Source: Montifringilla adamsi (Eukaryota > Chordata > Aves > Passeriformes > Passeridae). From it: a DNA stretch of 64,000 nt. The translations under genes were made by a program, and so were the position numbers. Positions 50,319-62,666 of this stretch are shown here, one piece after another (the first letter of the stretch is position 1; each line of letters opens with the position of its first letter). Below the pieces are notes generated by a model. It was not told the origin of the DNA. It made no database searches and worked only from the letters and a program-made list of their open reading frames with translations. The stretch is from contig JAGGNK010007559.1 in NCBI GenBank assembly GCA_017590115.1, forward strand, positions 5,106,020 to 5,170,019, read 5' to 3'.

Positions 50319-52488
50319 AACCTCAGTGTGGGGCCAGGATCATTCTGGATCTATGATGATATACTTAGTAAATAAGACAACCACACTTCAAACCCTTTGA
50401 TCCAAAAAAGGAGTCAAAGGTGCCAGTATTTCTCAAGGCTGGACAATATTCTAAGGCAACTAAAAGATATGGTTGCTACATATTGTTTTATTTATAAAAT
50501 CTGCAAGTTGCCAGTGGTGTAACTTGCAAAAAAAAATAGACCCAGAAAATGGGAGCAATTTTTTTTACCTTCTTACAGAAACAGTCTGGAGAACATAAAC
50601 ATCCAAATATGTGTTTTAAATGTGAATTTCCCATGAGACAAAACATTTCAAATGCACTCATATTTAAATATTTTAACCAATTTAAATAACCCTTTTACTG
50701 CCCTTTATTTTTCTAAGGTAATAAATTATCGCCATTCAAGACTTCAGTTGAGGTGTGGCCTCAGCTCTGCTTGATTACTTGCCTTTGCATCTTTAAACAA
50801 TATTTGCATAGGGCTATTATGTAATTCTAATAAGGGACCTGAGCCTGAGTTGTGGTGCAGCAGTTCCCACTTGCTGCATTTCACAGCTCTCAGCCTTCAG
50901 CCTTGCTCCAACAGCATCAGCTCATGAAGGATTTCACTCTGAGCTGCTCCCAGCAAAGCCTTGCTGCTCACTCTTCCTGTGGGCCTCTATTTGCTGCCAT
51001 GATCATGTATGATTCTGTACACAGAAATAGCATTTATGGCAGTGCCTCCTTTATAAATAACGTGCTTTTAAAAAGGGAAAAGACAGTACTCAGTTTGAGA
51101 TTGCATGTTTAAAACTGACAATGTCAGTACTTTTGATGGCTGTGTATTTACAAGCAGCTTTATCATGGATGGGGAAAACGAGACATTAAATCAGCACTGT
51201 TATCAATTAACCTGTAATTTAAAACAGAAGTGTAAAATCCTCTTCAAAAAGAACAAGGTTTCCTGCATGCACCTCTAGGGAGTTGATTAAATCCTTGGCA
51301 AATGTGAGTGGCTCTGGCCCAGCCCTAATGTGAGCCAAGGGGTCCCACATGCTCTCAGCATCACCCTGGGAGACCAGAGCAGCTTCCCATGTCAGCCCAA
51401 ATTCATGCATTCATGCAGAGACCTTTCACTTCTCAACAAGCATTATTTTAAACCTGGACCCAAGAGGATGTTTTGATGCCAATTTCATCTGGGTTTCAGA
51501 CTCCAAGTAGAAAATTACGATGAAATTACTGCCCGAGTGCTGCACCTTCCCTGCAGTGTCCTGCAGGAGCAAGACACAGCTGGACAGAGCAGGCTGAGTC
51601 TTTATGGTGGTACCAGGGAGTTATTCTGTAATATATCACAGAGTTTATGCTGGATTACAGCTGAAGAATTGTCAAAAGGAAATTTTGATGCAGATGCAGA
51701 TGCTGAATTTAATCAATTTAATCAAGATTCATGTCCATGGGTATTTTTAGGGATGGTTATTTATTGACCAGAATAAAGGTGGCATCTAAAGACCTCAGGT
51801 TAAAATCAGGACTCTGTTGTGCTGAAGAGCATGTAAATATTTATAGAACAAGAGAACTTCTTATTAGGTGAGTTTTCTGTTTGGGTGATAGAAATTAGTG
51901 GAGAAGAAAGGAATGAGAGGACAATGTTTTCAGAGGAGAAAGAGGGCCACCTTTTCCCAGAGCTTTTTGTTTATCTGCAAAGAAACTCTGAAACAAATGC
52001 TAACACATACTGTGCCACAGCTTAAAGCCCGGTGACTTATTAAAGTAATTTGAAAACTTACATGAGATTTGTTTCGTTTGCACTTTTAAAAATACCACCA
52101 TATTAAGGAAGAAACTACAAGATTTGCCATTATGCTATGAGTCATCAGAGAATAAATGCAACATGCAGCAGAAAGATTTAACGTGTGCTCTGTTAAAAGA
52201 AGATGCTTTACTATCACAGGATGTAAGAAAGAAATAAAATTCCCACATTTCTTCTGTTGCTTTTCCACTGCCACCCAGCCAACTGTCAGCTCGTTCTACT
52301 TGCAGAAAGCTGTGGTTGCCACCCACACCATTAATACCAACAGTCCTTCCTGCCAAAAGCCAGCCCTGGGATGGGACGTGACAAGGCAAACAGCAGTTTG
52401 CATTTCACACTTCAGGGGAGAGGAAGGGATGCACAGCTCTGCCCACACGCACACTCCCTGCAAGACCAGGATCCTAAATGCAATTTGT
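50319..52488. other. Non-coding stretch, nothing recognised
   Basis: No gene or named repeat. Small local repetition occurs near 51686-51705 (GATGCA units) and just after it (AATTTAATC twice). Neither is long enough to matter. Confidence 0.5.
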
Positions 52489-52643
52489 GAAAATAAAAAA
52501 CACCAAACAAAAAACCAAACCCCCCAAAAACCAAAAATATGAAAATACCAAACCCCCAAACCAAATCAAGAAATGCTCCCCCACCGAAAAACTAAACAAA
52601 AAAACCCAAAACAAAACAGACCATAAACCCTCCAAACAAACCA
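52489..52643. repeat. A/C-rich low-complexity tract
   Basis: About 155 bp dominated by A and C, with a 43-bp A/C-only core at 52495-52537 and AACCAAAC, CCCCAAA and AAAC units. On the minus strand it makes long frames rich in Phe, Trp, Gly and Val, which are artefacts of composition. Confidence 0.85.
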
Positions 52644-55600
52644 CATGTCTTGATAAGGGAAAAAACTGCTGTTCTGGAATCAGGAAAGCACAGAAAAGTT
52701 CTCCCATCTGAGGGGCTGAGAGGACTTGTGTAATTTTGTGCGGAGAAGTGGGACCATTGCCAATTCCACAGACACCTCTTAGAGCTAAACTGTGCTTCTC
52801 TAAGCAATGGAAACAACTTCCATTTTTATTATGAACTATAAAAAACAAAGCAAGATAATTATTGGTGTTGTTGTAAAAGAGGATAAATGCTAGCAATCTC
52901 AGTGAAAGTCAGGGATTATGAGTTGCCAAAAAAGCCCCAACATTTAAAAAATGCAAACCGTGTATTCTTTTCTCAATGTTCAAATGAGGCACAGTCAATT
53001 TTTAGTATTGTGTTTTTACCAGTCTCTTCCTGGCAGAAAGCAGTGTTTAAAATTAATGTAACTAATCTGAAAAAATCAGAGAGTGAATAGTGTTAATTCC
53101 TACAAGTTTAGTTAGGTCTAGTTCATTTCATAGTTAGAAACATTCTGTTAATATTTAATACATGGAGAAGGCTTTTAGTAACAAACTCTAATTACAGAGT
53201 CTTTCTGACTATCCTCATCTGATTGAACATGTAAACAAAGCTGTTCTTAACTGCTCCAAGATCCCTCTTACAAAACCTTGATTGTCAAAATTGCAAAGCT
53301 GTGCAGTCACATAATTGTTTTAAATCTTAACATCTCAAAGAACTTAATTAAAATCTGATCCTACTCGTAGGGCCATGCAGACGTGACTGTTTTTTATCTC
53401 TAACCAGGATCCACAACTCTGCACCCTCTCTGCAGTCAGGTAGCAGCAGCCAGCACTGAGCTGCAGCTCCCCTCTTTTCCAGGCCTTTCTACCCGCAGTG
53501 CTGGACAATCCCCATGTTTTCTGAAGTTGTGCAAGGAACACAAGCTTTGTGCAGTTCCAAAAGCCACTCTGGCTTTCTGAGTGCTCACACTCAGGTATTT
53601 TAAGTCACTTGCTTTAGATTTTGAAGTTTGAAATCTGAGACAGGGAATAATTTTTGAAAAAAACCCAAAAACTTGCTGAAGGCTGTTATCCTCTCCTGGT
53701 CTGCGCAAGCAGGAGCTTGCTTCCCAATTACCTGCCTGCCACTATGATGATTGATTTCAGTGCTTTATGAACAGCATATGCAGCTCTTCTGTGTTTAGAT
53801 AAGAGATTACAAGGACTATCAATCCTCATACTCTTGCATTCAATATTAACAGAATTAAGCTGCTTCTTCCATGGACTAGTATTTTGTAAGTATATTAGTA
53901 GTAATTTCAAGGTGCAGAAGGGATCCAACCTGCCAGGTATAGCTGAGAAATGGTTTTGGCTTGTTAAGTTTATTTCTTCTGCGAGGTTGAGGACGTGATA
54001 TTTGAGAATAAATAGTCTCAAAAGACTATGAGGATCTGAATTAAAGCTCACCCAAGAGTTCTGGTTTTGCTTCTTTCTCAGTAGAGATAGCATGGTCTAG
54101 AACTTTTGGGAAGATGCATGGGAAAGGAGTAATATTTTGAGTTTGAGGTTTAATCCTGACAAAGCAAATCCATGAGCTCAGGACAGGTAGATCATGTCCC
54201 TACCCGTCTTATGCAAATCATAGAAAAAACATCTTGGCATCTGTCATGGGCCTCAAAAGGCTTAATTTTTTAAAAGGGCTATATTTGTGCTCAGTATTAA
54301 AACAGTCTCATGTGAAGTAGTACACTTTAAGTATTAGGTGATGCTAAAAAAACTGACTCTAAAAATATTACAGATATTTAGAATATGTTGTATCCTACGA
54401 GGGAAAGATGTCTGGAGAAGCAGCTTTGGTATCTCACCTTGTGCTGGCTGTCAGGTTCTTTTCACTCCATGAAGTGTGTCCCTGGCTCTGGTGCCCTGGC
54501 AGTGCTCATCAGTTAGCTTGTGTCAGAACTAACAAACAGCAATTTATACCCTGACAATGCACCTGTGTTCATACAGCCTCCCTGAGAAATCACAGGTTCT
54601 GCCATTGGATTTCATAGTCAGAGACAAAATGTCTAAATATTGCCTCTGTTTTGCAATATGCTGTCTCTCCTTTTGCTCTCCATGACAGCTCATCCAGGAA
54701 AACTCTAATGGCCTTCAGTTCTGCACACCATTCACGAGATTTAAAAAAATAGAAGTGAACCCTTTCAAATTAGGTGTTACTCTGAAAGCCAAGAAACTGC
54801 CCTGACAAGATGCCAATGTCTTGTGGTCAACACAAGTGGTGATTCCCAGCTATGTAGATGCCAAGTTCCAAGCCAGTTATATACAACATAACAACTGATA
54901 AAGAGCCAAATTCTGACACCCTTCCTGGCTTGAAGTGGTGATTTATTGTGATTGGTCCTACTGCAGTGCCAGACTGAAGGGCTGTGTTCTCCCATGGGTG
55001 AGCAATGACTGTCACCAGCCTCATCCTACCCTGACATCCCTGAGAGCTGTGCTGACTGGAACTGGCCCCACTGGACCAGCTGAGTGCTGATCAGAAAGGA
55101 ATTTGCAGACAGCCTGGGAGAACTCAGCAATGCGAGGGTCTGGCATCTCCTGTGAGTGCTCACAGACAGAACAGCACAGTGATTTGACTGCCAATAGGGT
55201 AGCCCATAGGATTTACCAATAAATCCCTAAGCAGAGTGTTCCCTAATGCCTGCTGGAAATCCATGCATGGTGGGTTCTTGGAAATCAGTGCCTGGTGGGT
55301 GCTTTTTAAACGTTTGGCATTTCCTGCTTGCTACACACCTACATCTTCGCAGTTTGAACAACAGGTTTACAAATGGACTTAGCACCGAAAATCCTCTTAA
55401 AGCAATGAGAAATGAAAGAGCGCAGCTTTATTTTTAGGATGTGGTGTCACATTTTCTGGGCAAGCTGTTGGGATTGCATGTGTCCTGTAGCAGCAGTGCA
55501 GTAGCTGTAAGATCATTCCAACAGAAGGAAGTGTGGTTTCATGGTAAAGCCACTGTGCTGTCTGCAAGAATGCAGCAAAGAACTAATTTCAGAGCTACAG

Positions 55601-58600
55601 TTCCAAAATATTTGCACACAAGTGTTTTAAAGTTTTCTAAATTATTGCTAAGAGTTGTATATTGGGCAATATATGAATTTGTTCTCTTGTGCTCTTCTTC
55701 CCTTTTGTGTTTATGTATCTGCTGGCAAAAGCACCTCATCCATAATGCAGTGCAATAAATGGCACACGGAGCGGCTGCGCAGCCTTGCCTGCGTGGAAAT
55801 AGCAAGAGAATCTATTACTCACAACGTCTCCTTCCAAAACAATTCAGGTCTGACAAACATTAAACAATCTGAACCGACTGCAGCATGCAGGGCTTCCTTT
55901 GAGTGCCTTTTAGGAAGCTCATCATCGCACCATTCATCAAAAAGGCTGGGCAGAATTAATGATTTCCATGAGGTAAATGGCTGTGTGCTGAGACAATGCT
56001 GGGATGCACCATTAAGAAGGTGTGTTGCTCCCCAGCTCCAGCATTTGTCTTGTTGGATTGTTTTAAAACAGCCTCAACCACTTTGTGTGTGTGGTGCCAG
56101 CTGAGTGTATGGGGCTTAAAGTTACCATTTAATTACAATTTAAAACACAGCTTTTCCTTCTGTAAGGTGGCCCAGCCTCATTTTTTTGTGCTTCATTTAC
56201 ATAACTGCAGAGCAAGTCCATTTTTGGTTAAAACAGATATTTTAGAGGATTTAAAACAATCAGTGCCAGACCATAGTATGTCTAATGCAAAGCATTTTTC
56301 TCCCCCACCAGCATAAGGTCATGAGTCACTGTATTAAAACCAAGCTACATCCAGACAAAGTTAATTTAGGAACAGGATCACTACCTTTAAATAAAATCTT
56401 CCTTCCATTCCGACTGACTAAAGAATAGACACAGCACAGGAAAGAGTGATTCATGTTCTAGTTTGTTTGCAACCCCAGTTTGTTTGCAGCAGTACGACAT
56501 GAATTACACTGCTTTGAGCACTGCACAGTGATAACAGAGTACTTTTCCCTTCAGCTGTGATTAGCCCTGTGGGGGCTGCTCTGCACATCCACACTGATGT
56601 AGCAATGCAAGTGGAACTTTTTCCCCTGGGCAGTCCCAGTGAAGGACGTGCTGCTGGGAACCCCAATGAGTTGTTTCAGGAGAAAGAAGAAGCAAAGATT
56701 CCAGTGAGAAGCCCTGAATTGCCTTTTTAAATTTTCCTTTCCCTTTTTTTAATTTGGGACATGAAAAATTCCTCCCAAAACTGAAAATACCACAATCAGT
56801 TCTGATCAAGGGGTATTTCCCAAAACTGCTGCCATGAGTTTCAGAGCTGCAAGGACACATCCTCTGACAAACACACCCCACTGCTCATGGTGGCCTTGCT
56901 GGCATTTCAGAGTTTCTCATAGCTTTTACATATCAGACTACAAGAGGAGCTGGAGATGCTTTAGGAGTCAGACAAGAACTTCTTGCCCTGCGCCAAGCAT
57001 CAGTCAATCCACAGACAGGCAGGTGGGTCAGAGGAGATGGAAGCAGAGAAGGAAGAAAAGTTCATGGGCTGAAGTGGTGGGGTTGATTCTGTTTTCTGCT
57101 TGCATTTAACTCTGAATATGCTGATTCCTCTAGGGAATCAACCCCTGTACTCTTTGTGGAAATAGCTACCAGGTAGCACAAAGGAGTGGAGTAACAAAGT
57201 GCCCTATGCGGTACAAAGCCTGACCTTCTACTAAAGGGATCTCTACTAAATGACAAATAAAGGGTTATCTCCCTGGAGAACTAGCCCCTCTACCTCAGTA
57301 TTTATAGATTTTTCAAGTTATTAGCTTTTTAATTAACATGAAAAGATTTGAAAACACCTAACTGTATTGCAGAGTAGTTGTATTAACAAATTACAGACAT
57401 GAAAATTAAAATTCAGTTGCTCTAACAGTCTATTTAGAAATGTGCAAACAGAGTTGGTATTTTGCTAATAAATGATTCTCAGATGTTATGTTTCCAAATG
57501 AAAAGAGAAAACCTACCTTTATTGTATTTCTTTAAGTGCTTCTGCCCTCATTAGGAATTAATCAGCAAATACAAACAGCACTCCAAGCTTTGGAAATATC
57601 CCTTCTTTACCCTCACTCCAGTTGTAACAATTCCCTAAATTAAAACTGTTTGCATATTAGGGTAGCAGTTTCACACCAGTGTTCTGGATAGAGTCAGCTT
57701 CATTTCCTCTCCCTTTTTCTCCCTTCTGTATTGGTAAGTGCTGGGACACACATATGCACCAGGAAGGGATTGGAACATTAGGTGTCAGCTTATACACATT
57801 CAGAAACTTCCTCTTCTAGCCAGACAAATACAGAAATCTGCTTTCTTACACAAAAAATCCATCCAAGGCAAGCAGGCATTTGACAATCCCTGTGAATAAG
57901 ATGCAAAGCACATGTGCAGCATTTCCAAACAGGACCTACCACTTTTCCCCGGTTTTGCAAATGGGGCAGTTTAGGGTTTGAAAGAAGGGGAACAAGGGGG
58001 AGAACAGCCTGGCTGATGGATCAGATGGAAACCAAACCTCCAGGTGAGACACTGGGGAAGGAGTGCCAGGAGAGCTCCACGTATGGAGCCACTTGATTTA
58101 ATACCAACTTGATGGTTTGTGATAAATGTGTGGGCAATGTGTGGTGTCCAACTGCTCCATGAACCCCTTTGCAGAGGCCCAGAAAAGGCTTATCTATCAC
58201 TAATATCTAACATAAGGCTGACTAACAAGCTGCTGTTAAAAGTTTCCAAGACCATAGCTCTGTGAGAAGACTCCTGCCTTAAGGAAAGTCTCATAACTTC
58301 ATTAAAGTTATTCCTAGGTTACTTCAGTGTAACAGCCAAAGCAGCCAGACCCAGATTCTGTCATCTAATCCAAATTTCTAGCTAAGTCTTTCCATACTGA
58401 AGTGACTGAAAATCCCCGCTGAAGTAGCTAACACTGCTTCAGGACTCTCCAAATCATCTGTTGGTTTGTTTTGTCTCACACATAACGGAAGTAGCAGGCT
58501 GAAGGTTATATTGTAGCCAGATAACTTGAAAATTAATTATTAACTATTGCATAAAGAGACAGTGGTATGTGTGATTTGGATTAAAGCACAGTGGGGAGAG

Positions 58601-59936
58601 GGAATGCCAGGCTGAAGTATTTCACAGTATAAATCCATCAGCTTTTGAACTGGCTTAAGGAGCCAACACAGAGCTTCTGGTTCAGAGATTACATTTATCT
58701 GCGTTTTGGGAGGTTGACTTTGTTAAGTGATATCCTTTGACACTGGTGTCCCCTTTGGAATTAGTGAGGCATTATTTATGATTGCTGCATACATATAAAA
58801 TGCATGACACCTCCCCCCTAATTCCTGCCAGTTCTTGCTGTTGGAAATGTCCACTGTGGAGCAGCAGAAGGAAGAGCCTGGGCAAAGCCTCATTGCTCTG
58901 CATCCATCAGCAGCTGGGATAGAGGATGTCACTGTTATGTCCCTTATCAGACTGGCTGCTGCTCCTGTACCTGGCCTGACATCTTCCCTGCAGAAGCAGC
59001 TCAGGACTGAGCAGCAGACAAGCCTGTGGGCAAAGCCATGGCCAAGCTGACTCATAAAAATTTGTGCTTCTGGGCCTATTTCTCTGAGCATCAGGGAGCT
59101 CAGGCCTCTGCCATTCAGCTCTGTAAAATCCAGGGGAAATGCCCCACATGCATAACTTTTTGAGGAAGAGGTAAGGGAACATTTGGAGGGCAATGGAAGG
59201 AAATCAGAAATTCAGAATTACCCTTTTGAAACATTAATAATCCAACTAAAACAGCTCCCTTGGATTTTGGTGTTGCAATCATGAAGACTTTGCAGACCCA
59301 CTCATTCTGGGTGAGAGGGCTGTGTTTATCCATAAAAGCTGATTTATGGGATAAATTGTGCTTGGGGAACAACCTGTGTGAGCTCAACTTCCAGCAAAGG
59401 CACAGGCTTGGTAGTGCTCCGATGCCAGAGAAGACAGCACCTGGAAATCATTGAACATCAAGAGTCTGTGGTGGCTGGAACTCCAGGAGTGCCTCATCTC
59501 GAGTGCTTCCAGCCCAGCAGATTTGTCCTGTGTGCACTGGGGGAAAAGAGCAGTGCACAATTTTTCAATTGCAGCTTCACTGCTGTGTAATAACACAGGA
59601 CTGAGCAGAACAAATAAAACTGATGTGCTGCCATGGACTCAGAAAAGTGCCAGCTCCTGAACCCTTTTCAATAGCAGAGACTCCTGAAATCAACCTGTTG
59701 ATTCCTAGGATTTATTTTTTTTTGGACACAAATCCTCCTATTTTTATAAATTTGAGCAACTGTGTCCAGCTTTTTGAAAAGGCATTTTTAATAGTGTGGT
59801 TAAGCAAGGCATATAAAAAAATGCAAACAGAAACAAGTACTTCAGAGAAACACTTGCCAATTCTAACTTCATTGTTTTCCAAGGAATTATAGCAAGTATT
59901 AATTTATTTGTTTAACACATCCAGAAAACATCAACA
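52644..59936. other. 7 kb without recognised genes or transposons
   Basis: No coding region supported. Frames up to 156 codons (minus strand, 58723-59193) have no domain and overlap frames on the other strand. One candidate regulatory segment is noted separately at 55.75-56.01 kb. Confidence 0.45.
55750..56010. promoter_or_regulatory. Candidate conserved non-coding element
   Basis: Non-repetitive sequence with several retained CpG sites (for example GGAGCGGCTGCGCAGCC near 55769), ACAAT- and AACAAT-type Sox-like motifs, TAAT cores (GAATTAATGATT near 55952) and mixed composition. This resembles developmental enhancers, but the judgement rests on motif content only. The edges are arbitrary. Confidence 0.2.
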
Positions 59937-60110
59937 TGCTGCCCAGGAAGTTTTGGCAGTCTCCAGTTTTGAAGAAATTGAAAACCCAGTTAGAGAAGGT
60001 CCTGAGCAACCTGCTCCAGGTGGCCCTGCTCTCAACAGGGACTGGGCAGGTCTCCAGATCCAGCCTCAGCACTCTGGGACTCCATAGACATTCCTTCTTT
60101 GGAGATGCAA
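59937..60110 (+). mobile_element. Degraded CR1 LINE 3' fragment, plus strand
   Basis: The order of blocks follows the CR1 3' region: TGCCCAGGAAGTTTTGGCAG (from AGGTTGCCCAGAGAAG-type sequence), CAGTCTCCAG, AAACCCAGTTAGAGAAGGTC, CTGAGCAACCTGCTCCAGGT, GGCCCTGCTCTCAACAGGG. The final tail repeats are not recognisable, so the copy is old or cut at its 3' end. The 139-codon frame across it is a leftover of the element and flanking DNA, not a host gene. Confidence 0.8.
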
Positions 60111-61952
60111 TAGAAAATGTACAGGACACAGGGCCAAAATCAGACCAACTGTGCCTGCTGATAGTGGTGACCCCTGTCCATCTGAGCCCTTACCAGAGCC
60201 TCGCTGCCTCTAACCCTCACCTGCAGAGTCCTCCCTGTCCCAAACCGATGACCAAAAGAAGAAAGTCACTCACCCTTGTTGACATCAACTTCACTGTAAA
60301 TGATAGGAACATATGTGACAGCTGTGACTATGCTGTCCCTATTCCCTGTGCCTAAAGCCCATGGATGCTCCTATGGGTTCTATCCCCTACTCCAGCTGCA
60401 TATCATATTCTAGTGACCACTGTCCAGAAATATTTTACTCTTTTCCTGTTTCTTCAGGTCTAACACAATACAGGAATTAACTGAGCCCTTGAGTTATTAC
60501 TACATCAAAAATTCAGCTTGACTAGAAGCAATTAGACCAGTGATTTCCATCTACCCTGGAAAAAGCTGAAGACATTCACCTGTCTTTGTCTACATTTAAG
60601 ATACTTTAACAATCCTGAGAAAAGCATGGCTGAGAATGGGTATTAATTATGTCTGAGATCTTGGCATTTAGAATATCACATCAGCACTTCCCTTCCCTTA
60701 TGGAATCAGTAGATTCATTAGAGGGTTTTTATGTCCCCTTTAAGTGACTGGAATTAGTCATTGATGTAGGCATGATACCAGACTTCCTGGGTTTATGTTC
60801 TCATTAGGAACAATCAATCCTGATCATTCCACTGGGACAAAAATCCATGTGGTGAGCAGCATGCAAAGTGCAGTGCTACTTCCTGGGGACCTGATCAAGA
60901 CTGTTTCAATCACTCAACTTTTCCCACACCCCCGGTTCCTTCTTTCAACCCACACCTTTCACTTTACTGGCAGAATCATAAACTCTGTCCTCAAATAAAG
61001 CCAACTCGCTGCTGCTGAGAGTCATTAGTGCCCATTTAGAATTCAGAGGGTTGGCAAGTAACAGGCACAAACTGAAGACTTTAATTCTTAACAAGTGAAA
61101 TTCAAGCAAAACAGATTAAAAAATAAAAATCACGTTAAAAAGACAGCTGTGAACTCTGTTCAAGATCCCATCCGTCCCCAAACACATGACCAGCAGTGGC
61201 TGAAATCAGTTGTGAAATTTTTCCCCTTTTCCCTGAGTGCTACCATATCTGCTTCTAATTATTACAGTTAAATGTAGAAAAGTTTTAACAGCAAGCTTTA
61301 AACATTCTTTTAACGATAACTTGAGGGAGTTGAGATCAGGAAAAGAAAGAATTAAATAAGCTTTCTGTCTTTTCCAATCTGCATTGCTTTTCCACCCAGT
61401 GCCCTGGCCTTTCATCCTCCTCTGTGACTGTTCAAGAAGGTTCATTAACAAGCATCTTCAGAAAGAATAAGAAAAAAGGATGGAAAATATGATTTCTGGC
61501 AGATTGAAATGCATCTCTATGGCTGGCCAGGCATTCAGGAGGAAAGGGAATCTGACAAGATTTAGATTTCTGTGTTGTTCATGAAGGATAACTATTTTGA
61601 AGGTGTTTTGTTTGTGTTTAATTCAAGAGCCAATGCAGAGACTTGTTCAGGATATTCTCTTTGATAATTTTATGAGAGAAATTTGCAAATCTGAGTTGGC
61701 ACTTGCCTTCCTGTTGAGAAGGTTCCCGAATGACACACAATTATATCAAGGACTGAGTCAGTCCCTGGATTCTCTCTCTGGGAGATCCACAAGGACCTGG
61801 TACACGTGGAACTCAATCCACACGCTGCACTCTAAACCAGTTCAAACAAATGGTGGCACAACACCGAAAGATCTGTATGGGCCTATGAGAAAAGGAACTC
61901 AGGTTCAGCTCATGTCCTAAATTACCAAGCAATGTGTACTCTATTTACCATC
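60111..61952. other. Non-coding stretch, nothing recognised
   Basis: No gene or repeat family supported. A 107-codon plus-strand frame at 61597-61920 shows no domain. Confidence 0.5.
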
Positions 61953-62586
61953 TGTTAGAGGTATGGCAGTTGTCTTCTATTAATCGGGCAGTTTTCCTTA
62001 GGTCTTCCACAACCACTCCTCTCTCCTGGGAGACATCAGCTGTTAATGAGCTATTTAATGTCACTGCATGACTGATAAAGACTCCATCATCCCATTGTGA
62101 GAAGCTCTGCCCAGAGGGAGGAGCCAAGCATTCCTAACTGGATATAATCTGAGATCTTGGGACACCAGAACAGCCTTTCCACTGGATTCCCAGAGGAGCA
62201 GCTGCCCCTTGCTCTGGATCTTTGGAGGAAGACTACACCCTTCCACAGGATCACTGCTCCAACAGAACCACACCTGACACTCCAATTGCACTTGGACCAA
62301 TTCCAGTTGGACTGTGACCAACACGCTGACCAACAGGTTGCATTCTGACTCTGTCAGTGTTGTTTTGATTTACTGCATTGTTTGGGGTTTTTTTGCTTGT
62401 TTGTTTTTTGCTTTTTAAAATTTTCTTCCCTAATAAAAGAACTGTTATTCCTGCTCCCCTATATTTGCCTTAGAGCCCCCCTTAATTTCAAATTTATAAC
62501 AGTTTGGAGGGAGGGTGTTTACAGTTTCCAGTTCAGGGGAGGCTCCTGCCTTCCTTAGCAGACACCTGTCTTTCCAAACCAAGACA
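61953..62586 (+). mobile_element. ERVL-like solo LTR, plus strand
   Basis: The segment starts TGTTAGAGGTATGGCAGTTG and can be closed at CCAAGACA. The body has the run GAGGGAGGAGCCAAGCATTC, a GGATATAATCTGAGA stretch that may serve as the TATA region, AATAAA at 62432-62437 followed by GAACTGTTATTCCTGCTCCC, and near the end GTTTGGAGGGAGGG, GGAGGCTCCTGCCTTCC and AGACACCTGTCTTTCCAAAC. From memory this is a widespread LTR family of songbird genomes, probably ERVL class; the exact family name is uncertain. No coding sequence is next to it, so it is likely a solo LTR. The flanks (CCATC and GCTCA) do not match, so the true ends may differ slightly. Confidence 0.82.
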
Positions 62587-62650
62587 GCTCACCTTTGCCA
62601 GCAAAGCAATATTTTAATTTTCTTTCTTTGCATCTTTTTTCTTAAATAAA

Positions 62651-62666
62651 GGGGGGGGGGGGGGGG
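62651..62666. repeat. G16 homopolymer
   Basis: Sixteen G residues in a row directly after AAATAAA, followed 22 bp later by GGGGGGGCGAG. It sits about 65 bp past the LTR end. Long G runs of this kind can form quadruplexes and are prone to length errors in sequencing. Confidence 0.95.

Noticed and set aside
52296..52896. Minus-strand frames rich in Phe, Trp and Gly that look hydrophobic
   Set aside because: They come from the A/C-rich tract at 52489-52643; no real membrane protein is implied.
58723..59193. 156-codon minus-strand frame
   Set aside because: No recognisable domain and overlapping frames on the opposite strand; no splice or promoter context supports it.
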